The notes beneath the pieces were generated by a model. That model was not told where the DNA came from, ran no database searches, and was given only the letters and a program-made list of their open reading frames with translations. A program made the translations under genes and the position numbers. Source: Marinobacter confluentis (GTDB lineage Bacteria; Pseudomonadota; Gammaproteobacteria; Pseudomonadales; Oleiphilaceae). Taken from it: a stretch of 64,000 bases of DNA. Position 1 is the first letter of the stretch, and the number at the start of each line of letters is the position of its first letter. Positions 43,453 through 51,256 of this stretch are shown here, one piece after another. The stretch lies in NCBI RefSeq assembly GCF_004785685.1, contig NZ_SRPF01000004.1:248001-312000 (forward strand), in the 5' to 3' direction.

Positions 43453-43941
43453 ATGTCTGTCAGTGCTCTTCCCTACCGCCAGCACAACCACGATGCCTGC
43501 ATTGCTGATGCACTGGCCGACGCCCGGGCCATCTGCCAGCGCCAGAATGCGCGGCTGACCGCTACCCGGGAACGGGTTCTGGAACTGATCTGGCAATCCC
43601 ACCGTCCCCTGGGCGCCTACGATGTCCTCGCCATGCTGGCACAGGACGGACATAACGCGGCGCCACCCACGGTTTACCGGGCCCTGGACTTCCTTCAGCA
43701 ATATGGTCTGGTTCACCGTATCGCCTCACTGAACGCCTTTATCGGCTGCACCCACGCAGGCACACGGCACCAGGGCATGTTCCTGATCTGCCAACAGTGC
43801 GGCAACGTGCTTGAACTGTCAGCACCGGATGTCTCTGACGCCATTGAAGGTGCCGCCGCTGATGTCCATTTTCGCCCGGACAGTGTCGCGGTTGAAGTCT
43901 CAGGCTACTGTCCCCGGTGCGTGGACCACAAAGATGAATGA
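43453..43941 (+). CDS. zur: Zinc uptake regulator Zur (Fur family)
   Basis: Zinc-sensing repressor of 162 residues. The N-terminal winged helix has LTATRERVLELIWQSHRPLGAYDVL and TVYRALDFLQQYGLVHR. The C-terminal dimerisation domain carries zinc-binding Cys pairs in LICQQCGNV and YCPRCVDH. Its place directly before znuC (8-nt overlap) shows it is Zur and not Fur. It follows chpC by 64 nt with a possible Zur box in the gap. Confidence 0.93.
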   Translation: MSVSALPYRQHNHDACIADALADARAICQRQNARLTATRERVLELIWQSHRPLGAYDVLAMLAQDGHNAAPPTVYRALDFLQQYGLVHRIASLNAFIGCTHAGTRHQGMFLICQQCGNVLELSAPDVSDAIEGAAADVHFRPDSVAVEVSGYCPRCVDHKDE

Positions 43942-44737
43942 TTCCCTGGCAAGCCTGCAACAACTGACTGTTGCCTTCGATAAACGTGTGGTGGTTGACC
44001 GGGTCGACCTGACCGTCAGCCGGGGGGATATTATCACCGTCATCGGTCCCAATGGCGCCGGCAAAACTACCTTGATCAAGGCGATTCTGGGGCTCCAGAA
44101 AGCCACGCGGGGGTCCATCGTCCTGAAACCCGGCCTGACTCTCGGCTATGTGCCCCAGTACCTTAGCCTCGAACCCACTCTGCCGTTAAGTGTGCGGCGA
44201 TTCATGTTACTCAGCGGGCAAAAACTGACGGCCTGTCGGGAAGCGCTGGCCAAGACCGGGGTGGCACACCTGCTGGATGCCTCAGTGCATCATCTGTCCG
44301 GCGGTGAAAAGCAGCGGCTGCTACTGGCGCGGGCACTGGCACGGAAACCTGATCTTCTGGTGCTGGACGAACCAGCCCAGGGCGTGGATATCAACGGCCA
44401 GGCGGCCCTGTACGATCTGATCCGCAATCTGCGGGACGAACTTAACTGCGGTGTGCTGATGGTATCCCATGACCTGCATCTGGTGATGGCTGCCACCGAC
44501 AAGGTGATCTGCCTGAACCAGCACATCTGCTGCAGCGGCTACCCGGCGGACATTTCCCACGACCCGGCGTTTATAGAAACCTTTGGTCAGCCCGTAGCCG
44601 AGAGCCTGGCGGTCTACCACCATCGCCACAATCACAGCCATGACCTGCACGGCGATGTGGTGGACAGGGGCCACCACAAACATCACAGCCATGCGACCGA
44701 TGACAGTCATCAAGGGTGCGATCATGCCCATCATTGA
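43934..44737 (+). CDS. znuC: Zinc ABC transporter ATP-binding protein ZnuC
   Basis: ATPase of the high-affinity zinc importer. Starting at ATG 43934 (MNDSLASLQQL), which overlaps the zur stop by 8 nt, the protein has 267 residues. Walker A is GPNGAGKTTLIK, the signature is LSGGEKQRLLLARA and Walker B is LLVLDEPAQGVD. The C-terminus is rich in His (HHRHNHSHDLHG and HHKHHSHATD), as is common for ZnuC, and may bind zinc. It overlaps znuB by 14 nt. Confidence 0.95.
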   Translation: MNDSLASLQQLTVAFDKRVVVDRVDLTVSRGDIITVIGPNGAGKTTLIKAILGLQKATRGSIVLKPGLTLGYVPQYLSLEPTLPLSVRRFMLLSGQKLTACREALAKTGVAHLLDASVHHLSGGEKQRLLLARALARKPDLLVLDEPAQGVDINGQAALYDLIRNLRDELNCGVLMVSHDLHLVMAATDKVICLNQHICCSGYPADISHDPAFIETFGQPVAESLAVYHHRHNHSHDLHGDVVDRGHHKHHSHATDDSHQGCDHAHH

Positions 44738-45536
44738 TGCCTTGCTGGATGATTTTTTCTGGCGCGCACTGATTGGTGGCCTTGGCGTTGCCCTGGTGGC
44801 AGGCCCGTTGGGCTGCTTTGTGGTCTGGCGGCGAATGGCCTATTTCGGCGACACCCTTGCCCACTCGGCGTTGCTGGGTATTGCCCTGAGCTTCCTGATC
44901 AGTGTGCCGCTGAACCTGGGTGTTATTGTCACCTGCGTTGTTCTATCACTGGTGCTGGTGGTATTCCAGCGCAGCCGTGCCCTGGCCACCGACACCCTGC
45001 TGGGTATTCTGGCGCACAGTGCGCTGGCGATCGGCCTGGTGGCCCTGAGCTTTATGCCGGATGTCCGGTTCGACCTGACTGGCCTGCTATTCGGCGATCT
45101 GCTGGCCATGAGCCGCACTGACCTGCTTTGGATATACGGTGGTGCTCTCGTCATTCTGGGCCTGCTTGCGGTTTTCTGGCGCGGCCTGTTGATGAGCACC
45201 ATTCACGAGGAGCTGGCGCGGGTCGAGGGCTTATCGGTAGAAACCCTGCGGCTGGTACTGATGCTGATGTTTTCCATCGTGATTGCGGTGGCCATGAAGA
45301 TTGTCGGCGTGCTGCTGATCACCGCCCTGCTGATCATTCCCGCGGCCACTGCGCGGCGGCTGGCGGGCAACCCTGAACACATGGTGGCACTGGCGATCGG
45401 TTTCGGATGCGTGGCGGTGACAGGGGGGCTGTCCATGTCGTGGTTCCTCGATACACCGGCGGGGCCGTCCGTGGTGGTCACCGCCTTCTGTGCTTTTTTG
45501 CTGGTCTACGGCAGCGCCCGGCGGGCCCCCGCATAA
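44724..45536 (+). CDS. znuB: Zinc ABC transporter permease ZnuB
   Basis: Membrane channel of the zinc importer, 270 residues and about eight helices. Family features include WRRMAYFGDTLAHSALLGIA near the N-terminus and MKIVGVLLITALLIIPAATARR in the second half. ATG at 44724 lies inside the end of znuC and has AAGGG eight bases upstream. The binding protein gene znuA, which would complete the transporter, is not in the window. Confidence 0.95.
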   Translation: MPIIDALLDDFFWRALIGGLGVALVAGPLGCFVVWRRMAYFGDTLAHSALLGIALSFLISVPLNLGVIVTCVVLSLVLVVFQRSRALATDTLLGILAHSALAIGLVALSFMPDVRFDLTGLLFGDLLAMSRTDLLWIYGGALVILGLLAVFWRGLLMSTIHEELARVEGLSVETLRLVLMLMFSIVIAVAMKIVGVLLITALLIIPAATARRLAGNPEHMVALAIGFGCVAVTGGLSMSWFLDTPAGPSVVVTAFCAFLLVYGSARRAPA

Positions 45537-45621
45537 AACCTGACCTTTAAACAGACAGTTCTTCAACCACCGCCTCTGGTTTACAGTTGAACCAGAAAAT
45601 TCCACCACATCGGAGGCGGTA

Positions 45622-46611
45622 ATGGATGACCACACGGATGCACCGGCGTCGCCTAACACCCTGTCGCGACCATTGTTTACGCTGACTGGGCCACCACTGC
45701 TTATTATTCTTGCCGGCCTGCTGATGACCGCCATCGCCGCTCAGTCGCTGGGCCAGTACGCCCGGGAGCATTCGAAGAGGATGACCGAGGCCCAGCACAG
45801 CGCCATCGTCAACGCCGCTCACGCTGCACTAGCTTCGGCACCCGGCCCGGCCGGTTTTGATTCAGGGTTTGTCGACCAGATCCCAAACCAGATGTCGGTT
45901 CGCATTGACGCACTGGAACAGCACACCAATTCGACGGTTTTCGAAGTCAATACAGGCAAGCCAAGGGCCCAAGACCATACCCTGCGATCGAGTCTTTCCC
46001 AGCCTTCGGGGCAATGGCTGATCACCTCGATTCCTGACCGGGCCGTATTCGAACAGTCCGTTCGTGAATCGGCCATCGTAACCTGGGTTTCCGGCACAAT
46101 GCTGAGCCTTTTCGGAGCCTTCGTCTGTTTGATGGTGGGTTTGCGCTGGTTTAAACAACTGCAGGTCTCGTCCGCCATCCGTCGCGAGCAAGAGGCCCAG
46201 AACCAGCACCTGAGCAACCTGCAGACCGAAAAAAGAATCCTCAGAAAAGCATTGAACGATAGCGAGCAGCGCAGCCGGGACCTGGTGTCGCTGTCTGGCG
46301 CCATTGTCTGCGAGCTTGATGAACAGGGGAAGGCAGGGTTCGTGTCCACCGGCGTTGTCGACGTACTCGGCTTTGCTCCGGCAGACCTGACGGACGTTGA
46401 GGTCAATCAGCTGATTGCGGATAGCGACCGGGAGATTTTCGACCAGACCCTGAATGCCGCCCGTCAGACCCGCCAGCTACAACAGGCAGAACTGAACCTG
46501 ACCAATGCTGAGCATCAACGGATTCCGGTGACCCTGAGGGTTCTGCCCCTGCATGACACCCTGCATGGTTTCAGCGGCTTCCGCCTGAGCATGCATCCCA
46601 CACCGGTTTAG
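45622..46611 (+). CDS. Membrane protein with C-terminal PAS domain
   Basis: A 329-residue protein with two membrane helices (LLIILAGLLMTAIAAQSL near residues 25-42 and VTWVSGTMLSLFGAFVCLMVG near 154-175), a periplasmic loop of about 110 residues between them, a coiled coil (QEAQNQHLSNLQTEKRILRK) and a C-terminal PAS domain (SLSGAIVCELDEQGKAGFVS, then VLGFAPADLTDVEVNQLI). It has no kinase, GGDEF or methyl-accepting domain, so the output is missing or supplied by a partner. ATG at 45622 has GGAGG eight bases upstream. It is alone between znuB and a convergent patatin gene. Confidence 0.75.
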   Translation: MDDHTDAPASPNTLSRPLFTLTGPPLLIILAGLLMTAIAAQSLGQYAREHSKRMTEAQHSAIVNAAHAALASAPGPAGFDSGFVDQIPNQMSVRIDALEQHTNSTVFEVNTGKPRAQDHTLRSSLSQPSGQWLITSIPDRAVFEQSVRESAIVTWVSGTMLSLFGAFVCLMVGLRWFKQLQVSSAIRREQEAQNQHLSNLQTEKRILRKALNDSEQRSRDLVSLSGAIVCELDEQGKAGFVSTGVVDVLGFAPADLTDVEVNQLIADSDREIFDQTLNAARQTRQLQQAELNLTNAEHQRIPVTLRVLPLHDTLHGFSGFRLSMHPTPV

Positions 46612-46622
46612 CGTAAAAGGCA

Positions 46623-47705
46623 CTAAAGCGGCCGCAACACCTCGTGCAGTCGCCCGGAATCCACCAGTTCCATAAACTCGTCGCCGAGCTGGTCACTGGC
46701 AGCAATCGCCTGTCGCCAGACTTTTTCCCGCCCGGCGTCATCACCCGCGTATCGCTCAAAATCCTTACGGTCCGGAAGCTTCCTGCCAGGCAGCGAATCA
46801 AGGTATTCCCGTGATGGCGACACCAGCAGCACGTCCTGCAGCCTGGTGGCATCGCCCCGGCGCCAGGGCAGGGATTTATCAAACCAGCCGGGCACCACAC
46901 GATCGGTGAAATGGGGATAAAGGATCACGCCCGGCTGGTCATAGGGCAGATCAAGGTGGTAATCCAGTAGACCGCCATCGCGGTAGAGCCCATCGGGGGC
47001 GCCGGGGATGTTACGCACACCGGACATCACCATGGGAATCGAGGCGGACGCCAGGAGTGCCGGCATCAGATTGTCACGGCTGAGAGGCACTTCATGACTG
47101 GGGAAATCCACCAGTTTCGACACGGGCACCCTGGCCCGACCATCGTGAATAATACCGCGCTCCATAAACCGGCCCAGATGCCTTCGGCTGACCATGTTGG
47201 CGCTGATCGCATTCATCAGTCCCAGACTCAGCCGGCCTTTTGTGTCGTGCTCAAGCATGCCCCGGCTGCGGACCACCACAATACTGAGGCGATAGAAAGG
47301 ATGGTTCAGAATCCGGTCTTCACAACCGGCCAGCAGTTCTTCCAGAAACAGCGTACTTTTACGACTGACTTCCGCCATGCTGACGCCTTTGGCAAAACGT
47401 TGGGCGGTGTAAAGTTCTGCCAACCTTGCCAGCTGGGCCCTGGGGTCGTCGGTTGACGCCACCGCAGCAAACCGCCAGCTACCAATAGACGAGCCGATCA
47501 GCGATCGCGGCTGCTGTGCCCGCGGCAAAAAATCACCAAAAATGGCCTTATCCAGCCCTGAAATACCCAGCGCCTTCGGCCCGCCGGCAGCGCCGGGAAT
47601 AACGTGAACATCTGCGGCGGACAAAGGCTGGCTTTTCAGCCGTTCGAACGCGCGGCGCCCGGCGCGGAACGTCAAGGCTGGGGCTCTGGTGTGTACAGCG
47701 GTCAT
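46623..47705 (-). CDS. Patatin-like phospholipase
   Basis: Serine acyl hydrolase of 360 residues. The nucleophile elbow is GSSIGSW with Ser73 in GxSxG, preceded by a Gly-rich oxyanion stretch (GAAGGPKALG, about residues 38-47). The catalytic Asp is in YRDGGLLDYH, so the Ser-Asp dyad of patatins is complete. It has no signal peptide and is probably cytoplasmic or peripherally membrane bound. It is convergent with the PAS gene (11-nt gap). The substrate is unknown. Confidence 0.87.
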   Translation of the reverse strand: MTAVHTRAPALTFRAGRRAFERLKSQPLSAADVHVIPGAAGGPKALGISGLDKAIFGDFLPRAQQPRSLIGSSIGSWRFAAVASTDDPRAQLARLAELYTAQRFAKGVSMAEVSRKSTLFLEELLAGCEDRILNHPFYRLSIVVVRSRGMLEHDTKGRLSLGLMNAISANMVSRRHLGRFMERGIIHDGRARVPVSKLVDFPSHEVPLSRDNLMPALLASASIPMVMSGVRNIPGAPDGLYRDGGLLDYHLDLPYDQPGVILYPHFTDRVVPGWFDKSLPWRRGDATRLQDVLLVSPSREYLDSLPGRKLPDRKDFERYAGDDAGREKVWRQAIAASDQLGDEFMELVDSGRLHEVLRPL

Positions 47706-47875
47706 GGAAGCTCCTTATCAATGCCGTTACAGTTTAGCGAACTGGCTTCAGCCGGGCCACAGTGCCAGCCGGCGCCCGCCCGAACTGGGTCTGTCATCTT
47801 CCAGAGACCATGCTAGACTCGAATAAAGCCTGATCAGGGAAGCGGGCGACGACTCTAAGGGAGCGGGAACGGGCT

Positions 47876-48943
47876 GTGAATCCTCTTGCGGTTGCTGAAA
47901 AGCTGGACACGAATCCGACGCTGACGGTGCTCGGTTTCAAGCACCAGATCGTCTACCACCTTCACTTCTGGGCTTTTGTAGCGGTTGTTCCGCTAGTGCT
48001 GGTGCAATGGCGACAGAACCACCCCCTGCTGGCATCGCTGCTGGTCCTTTTCTGCCTCAATGCAGTGGCCGTGATCGCGTTTCTGAAATTCCGCGGCCAC
48101 TATTTCCTCAAGGGGCGACTGTTCCCGATTCTAGCGGTTATCTGCGCTATCTACTCTACAGCCATCAACGGCCATGCCGGTCTGTACTGGGCTTACCCCG
48201 CGGCCGCGGCGTTATTTTTCCTGCTGCCACTGCGGGAAGCGACGGCCTTTAACATTCTGTTTGTGGTTGGTATGTCGGTGGTGTCATTCGTCAAGTTTCC
48301 GGAAGCGGACTTCTGGCGAATTACTTTCTCCCTGGGGCTGACCTGCCTGTTTGTAATGATCTTTGCCTGGCTGGTTGGCCGCCTGCAGACAGAATTGACC
48401 CGGCTGGCAACCACAGACCCGCTTACCGGGTGCCTCAATCGCTCACAGCTGGCAGATGTTCTGAATGTGCAGATCCAGATGCGTGAGCGCTACGAGCGCG
48501 TATGCAGCATCATTCTGATGGACCTGGATTACTTCAAGCTGATTAACGACCGCTGGGGCCACCTGGCCGGGGACCTGGTCTTACAGGAGCTTCCCAGGCG
48601 CATCCTGCGGCGACTTCGGGAGAGCGACCAGCTGTTCCGGGTCGGCGGTGAGGAATTCATGATTGTTCTGCCGGAAACCCGCCAGAAAGACGCCGACCAG
48701 CTGGCCCACGAACTTCTGACCAGCATCAGCGCGACGCCCTTCTGTGAGGACATCAAGGTTACAGCCAGCGCCAGTGTTGCAGAAGTCGGGAAAGGCGAAA
48801 CCTGGTCAGTCTGGCTGAACCGTGCGGATCAGGCGCTTTATCTGGCAAAGGACCGGGGGCGAAACCAGGTCGTCAGCGCTGCCAGACCGGGGGAAGAGAT
48901 GCCCGCCGAAACCGCAACTGAAGGCCCACTTCCGGGTCAGTGA
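47876..48943 (+). CDS. Membrane-bound diguanylate cyclase (GGDEF domain)
   Basis: Synthesises c-di-GMP from two GTP. The 355-residue protein has five or six membrane helices (residues 25-165), which probably sense an unknown signal, and a C-terminal GGDEF domain with the active motif GGEEF at residues 257-261. An RESD sequence (248-251), five residues before it, fits the RxxD inhibitory site, so product inhibition is expected. The start is GTG at 47876 because it is the first in-frame start before the membrane helices; the ribosome-binding site is weak. Its stop overlaps by 7 nt the end of the convergent hydrolase gene. Confidence 0.9.
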   Translation: MNPLAVAEKLDTNPTLTVLGFKHQIVYHLHFWAFVAVVPLVLVQWRQNHPLLASLLVLFCLNAVAVIAFLKFRGHYFLKGRLFPILAVICAIYSTAINGHAGLYWAYPAAAALFFLLPLREATAFNILFVVGMSVVSFVKFPEADFWRITFSLGLTCLFVMIFAWLVGRLQTELTRLATTDPLTGCLNRSQLADVLNVQIQMRERYERVCSIILMDLDYFKLINDRWGHLAGDLVLQELPRRILRRLRESDQLFRVGGEEFMIVLPETRQKDADQLAHELLTSISATPFCEDIKVTASASVAEVGKGETWSVWLNRADQALYLAKDRGRNQVVSAARPGEEMPAETATEGPLPGQ

Positions 48944-49854
48944 TGCTGTTTCCAGAATTCACGCCAGGCCCGGTACACTTCACCGGCACTTTCAAAATGC
49001 GGGTAGTGCCCGACATTTCTCAGGCTGACTACATCCGGTTCGGTAATCAGTTCCCGATAGCGCCTGGCCATGGCAGCGCCCGATACCGGGTCGGCAACGC
49101 CAGAGATCAGTCTGAGCGGCTGAGTCGCGTTCTGCAGTGCGCCCACCCACCGATTGCGGTGGCAGCGCCGTTCTTCCATGAAGTGAATCAGCCGGTGCAG
49201 GATGCCGCGGCCGTTGTTGTAGGTCAGCAAATACCAGAAATCGTCAAGGTCATTCTTTTCGGGCGGCCGACCAGGTGAAAACAGGCGGGTGAAACTGCGC
49301 TCGAACGTACGGCGGGTTAGCCCAAGGCTGATCAGGCCACCCAGCGGGCTATGCAGTAGTTTCTGGATCAAAAGAGGATTGTGGACTTCCGGAAACAGGG
49401 CACCGTTAAGGAAACACACCTGCTGAATGTGAAAAGGCAGCAAGCCCTCCTGTTCCCTGGCCAGCAGTTCCTGGGCAACGCTGCTGCCATAATCGTGAGC
49501 AAACAGACTGACGGATTTCAGCCCAAGGCCGGTAATCCAGCCTTCAAAAAGGTCCGCCTGATCTTCAATGCTGTAATCGTACAATGGCGGCTTGTCGGAA
49601 AATCCGAAGCCCAGCATATCCAGCGTCAGAACCTGATGATGCTGAGCCAGCATAGGCCAGAGACGGTTCCAGTCCCAGCTTGCGGTGGGAAAACCGTGCA
49701 GAAGAACAAGTGGATCACCCTGCCCGGCCATTCGGCTGAAAATGGCATAGCCACCGTAGGAAAACCATTTCCCCTGCTGCTGCCAATGCTCCAGATTCTC
49801 GTTTCCCGCACCCGGCGCGCGCTCGCCAGACGCGTCCGGCATGACCTGTTCCAT
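48937..49854 (-). CDS. Alpha/beta hydrolase with Asp nucleophile (epoxide hydrolase / haloalkane dehalogenase-like)
   Basis: A 305-residue hydrolase. The oxyanion region is LLHGFPTASWDWNRLW. The nucleophile elbow reads HDYGSS, with Asp where lipases have Ser, as in epoxide hydrolases and haloalkane dehalogenases. The acid is likely in SGVADPVSG and the His in NVGHYPHFE. A helical cap domain separates the two halves. ATG at 49854 (MEQVMPDASGER) is preferred over an in-frame start at 50109, because the extra 85 residues do not resemble the family and would extend to within 8 nt of the divergent folE coding region. The substrate is unknown. Confidence 0.82.
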   Translation of the reverse strand: MEQVMPDASGERAPGAGNENLEHWQQQGKWFSYGGYAIFSRMAGQGDPLVLLHGFPTASWDWNRLWPMLAQHHQVLTLDMLGFGFSDKPPLYDYSIEDQADLFEGWITGLGLKSVSLFAHDYGSSVAQELLAREQEGLLPFHIQQVCFLNGALFPEVHNPLLIQKLLHSPLGGLISLGLTRRTFERSFTRLFSPGRPPEKNDLDDFWYLLTYNNGRGILHRLIHFMEERRCHRNRWVGALQNATQPLRLISGVADPVSGAAMARRYRELITEPDVVSLRNVGHYPHFESAGEVYRAWREFWKQHH

Positions 49855-50098
49855 TTGGAATTCCCGAAACCAACCCTGTTCCTGAACTCTAAAGGAAAGC
49901 AGCACCGGCTGCCAGAACTCAGGTAGCAAACTGCGAACAGTCGCGATAACAGTGCTTGCCCCTGACAGTGGTCTTTTGCAACCAGCTGTTCGTATTTTGC
50001 TTGTAGTGAGGGTAATGGGGAACTGTACAGAGTGGAGCAGCGGACCGAATTCCCTTAAGCTCTCGTCACTGAATGACACAACAACACCGGAAAACACT

Positions 50099-50665
50099 AT
50101 GACCAACAAGCTTGACGACCTTGCCAGCCATTACCAGCAGATCATTGCGGGCATTGGCGAAGATCCCCATAGAGAGGGTCTTCAGGACACACCCGTCAGA
50201 GCCGCCAAAGCCATGCAGTTTCTTACCCATGGCTACCAGCAGAATCTTGAAACACTGGTAAACGGGGCGGTGTTCGAGTCCACCATGGATGAGATGGTGG
50301 TGATCAAGGATATCGAGCTGTACAGCATGTGTGAGCATCATCTTCTGCCGTTTATCGGCAAGTGCCATATTGCCTACCTGCCCCAGGGCAAGGTGCTGGG
50401 CCTTTCAAAGTTTGCCCGTATTGTGGATATGTATGCCAGGCGATATCAGATTCAGGAAAATCTGACCCGTCAGATCGCTGAAGCGATTGAGTCGGTCACT
50501 GGCGCCAAGGGCGTCGCGGTGGTTATCGAAGCTAAGCACATGTGCATGATGATGCGGGGCGTTGAAAAGCAGAACTCCAGTATGAAGACATCCATGATGC
50601 TGGGCCAGTTCCGCAAGTCCCAAGCCACGCGGACTGAATTCCTGACTCTGATTCGCGACCACTGA
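50099..50665 (+). CDS. folE: GTP cyclohydrolase I
   Basis: Converts GTP to 7,8-dihydroneopterin triphosphate, the first step of tetrahydrofolate and monapterin synthesis. From ATG at 50099 ([13 protein letters not shown]) it has 188 residues, the usual length. The zinc site CEHHLLPF and [10 protein letters not shown], and the segment [20 protein letters not shown], are typical of type I enzymes. The longer in-frame ORF starting at 49952 adds 49 residues foreign to the family. folX follows after 20 nt, so both are in one operon. Confidence 0.96.
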   Translation: MTNKLDDLASHYQQIIAGIGEDPHREGLQDTPVRAAKAMQFLTHGYQQNLETLVNGAVFESTMDEMVVIKDIELYSMCEHHLLPFIGKCHIAYLPQGKVLGLSKFARIVDMYARRYQIQENLTRQIAEAIESVTGAKGVAVVIEAKHMCMMMRGVEKQNSSMKTSMMLGQFRKSQATRTEFLTLIRDH

Positions 50666-50685
50666 AACCGCCAGGAGCTGCTTGA

Positions 50686-51060
50686 ATGACTGACTTCAGA
50701 ACAACCCACGAAGCCACGGTGCAGATCAAGGATCTGCTGCTTCGGGCCTACATCGGCATCAAGGATGAAGAAATCAATAACCAGCAGGATGTGGTGATCA
50801 ATGTGCGTCTGACCTACGATGCCACTGATGCGATTAATCTGAACGAAATCAGCGCGGCCCTTAATTATCGTACCATCACCAAACAGATCATCGCCCACGT
50901 GGACGGTAACCGCTTTGCCCTGCTTGAGCGCATGACTCACGAGGTGCTCACCATTGTTATGGAGCATCAGCCCGTTACCTGGGCCCGGGTAGAAATCGAC
51001 AAACCCCACGCACTGCGCTATTCGGAGTCTGTTTCCATCAGCCTTCAGGCCAGCCGGTAA
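50686..51060 (+). CDS. folX: Dihydroneopterin triphosphate 2'-epimerase
   Basis: Epimerises dihydroneopterin triphosphate to dihydromonapterin triphosphate. The 124 residues match E. coli FolX and not the related aldolase FolB, especially in AYIGIKDEEINNQQDVVINV, ALNYRTITKQIIAHV, NRFALLERMTHEVL and DKPHALRYSESVS. It lies 20 nt after folE. Together they suggest tetrahydromonapterin production, which in Pseudomonas serves phenylalanine hydroxylase; a folM gene is not in the window. Confidence 0.93.
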   Translation: MTDFRTTHEATVQIKDLLLRAYIGIKDEEINNQQDVVINVRLTYDATDAINLNEISAALNYRTITKQIIAHVDGNRFALLERMTHEVLTIVMEHQPVTWARVEIDKPHALRYSESVSISLQASR

Positions 51061-51256
51061 CCTCTGCCGGCTGTCTCGCCCCGAACTCTTCTGGCATACT
51101 CACCGGCATTGACGGTCGGCTTTATCTCATGGCTCCTTCAGGCTGTCGCTGAAAGCACGGATTCAGCAGAGGGTGCTAGAGATCGATCTTTAAGCCCAAC
51201 TTCCGGTTACCATAGGCAGTAACCCCGACTGTTTTCGCAATCAACCGGAGCATTCT

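Noticed and set aside
51061..51256. Possible RNA gene or riboswitch between folX and the CHASE-GGDEF-EAL gene
   Set aside because: I saw no strong stem, conserved motif or terminator in these 196 bases; a promoter is the simplest content.
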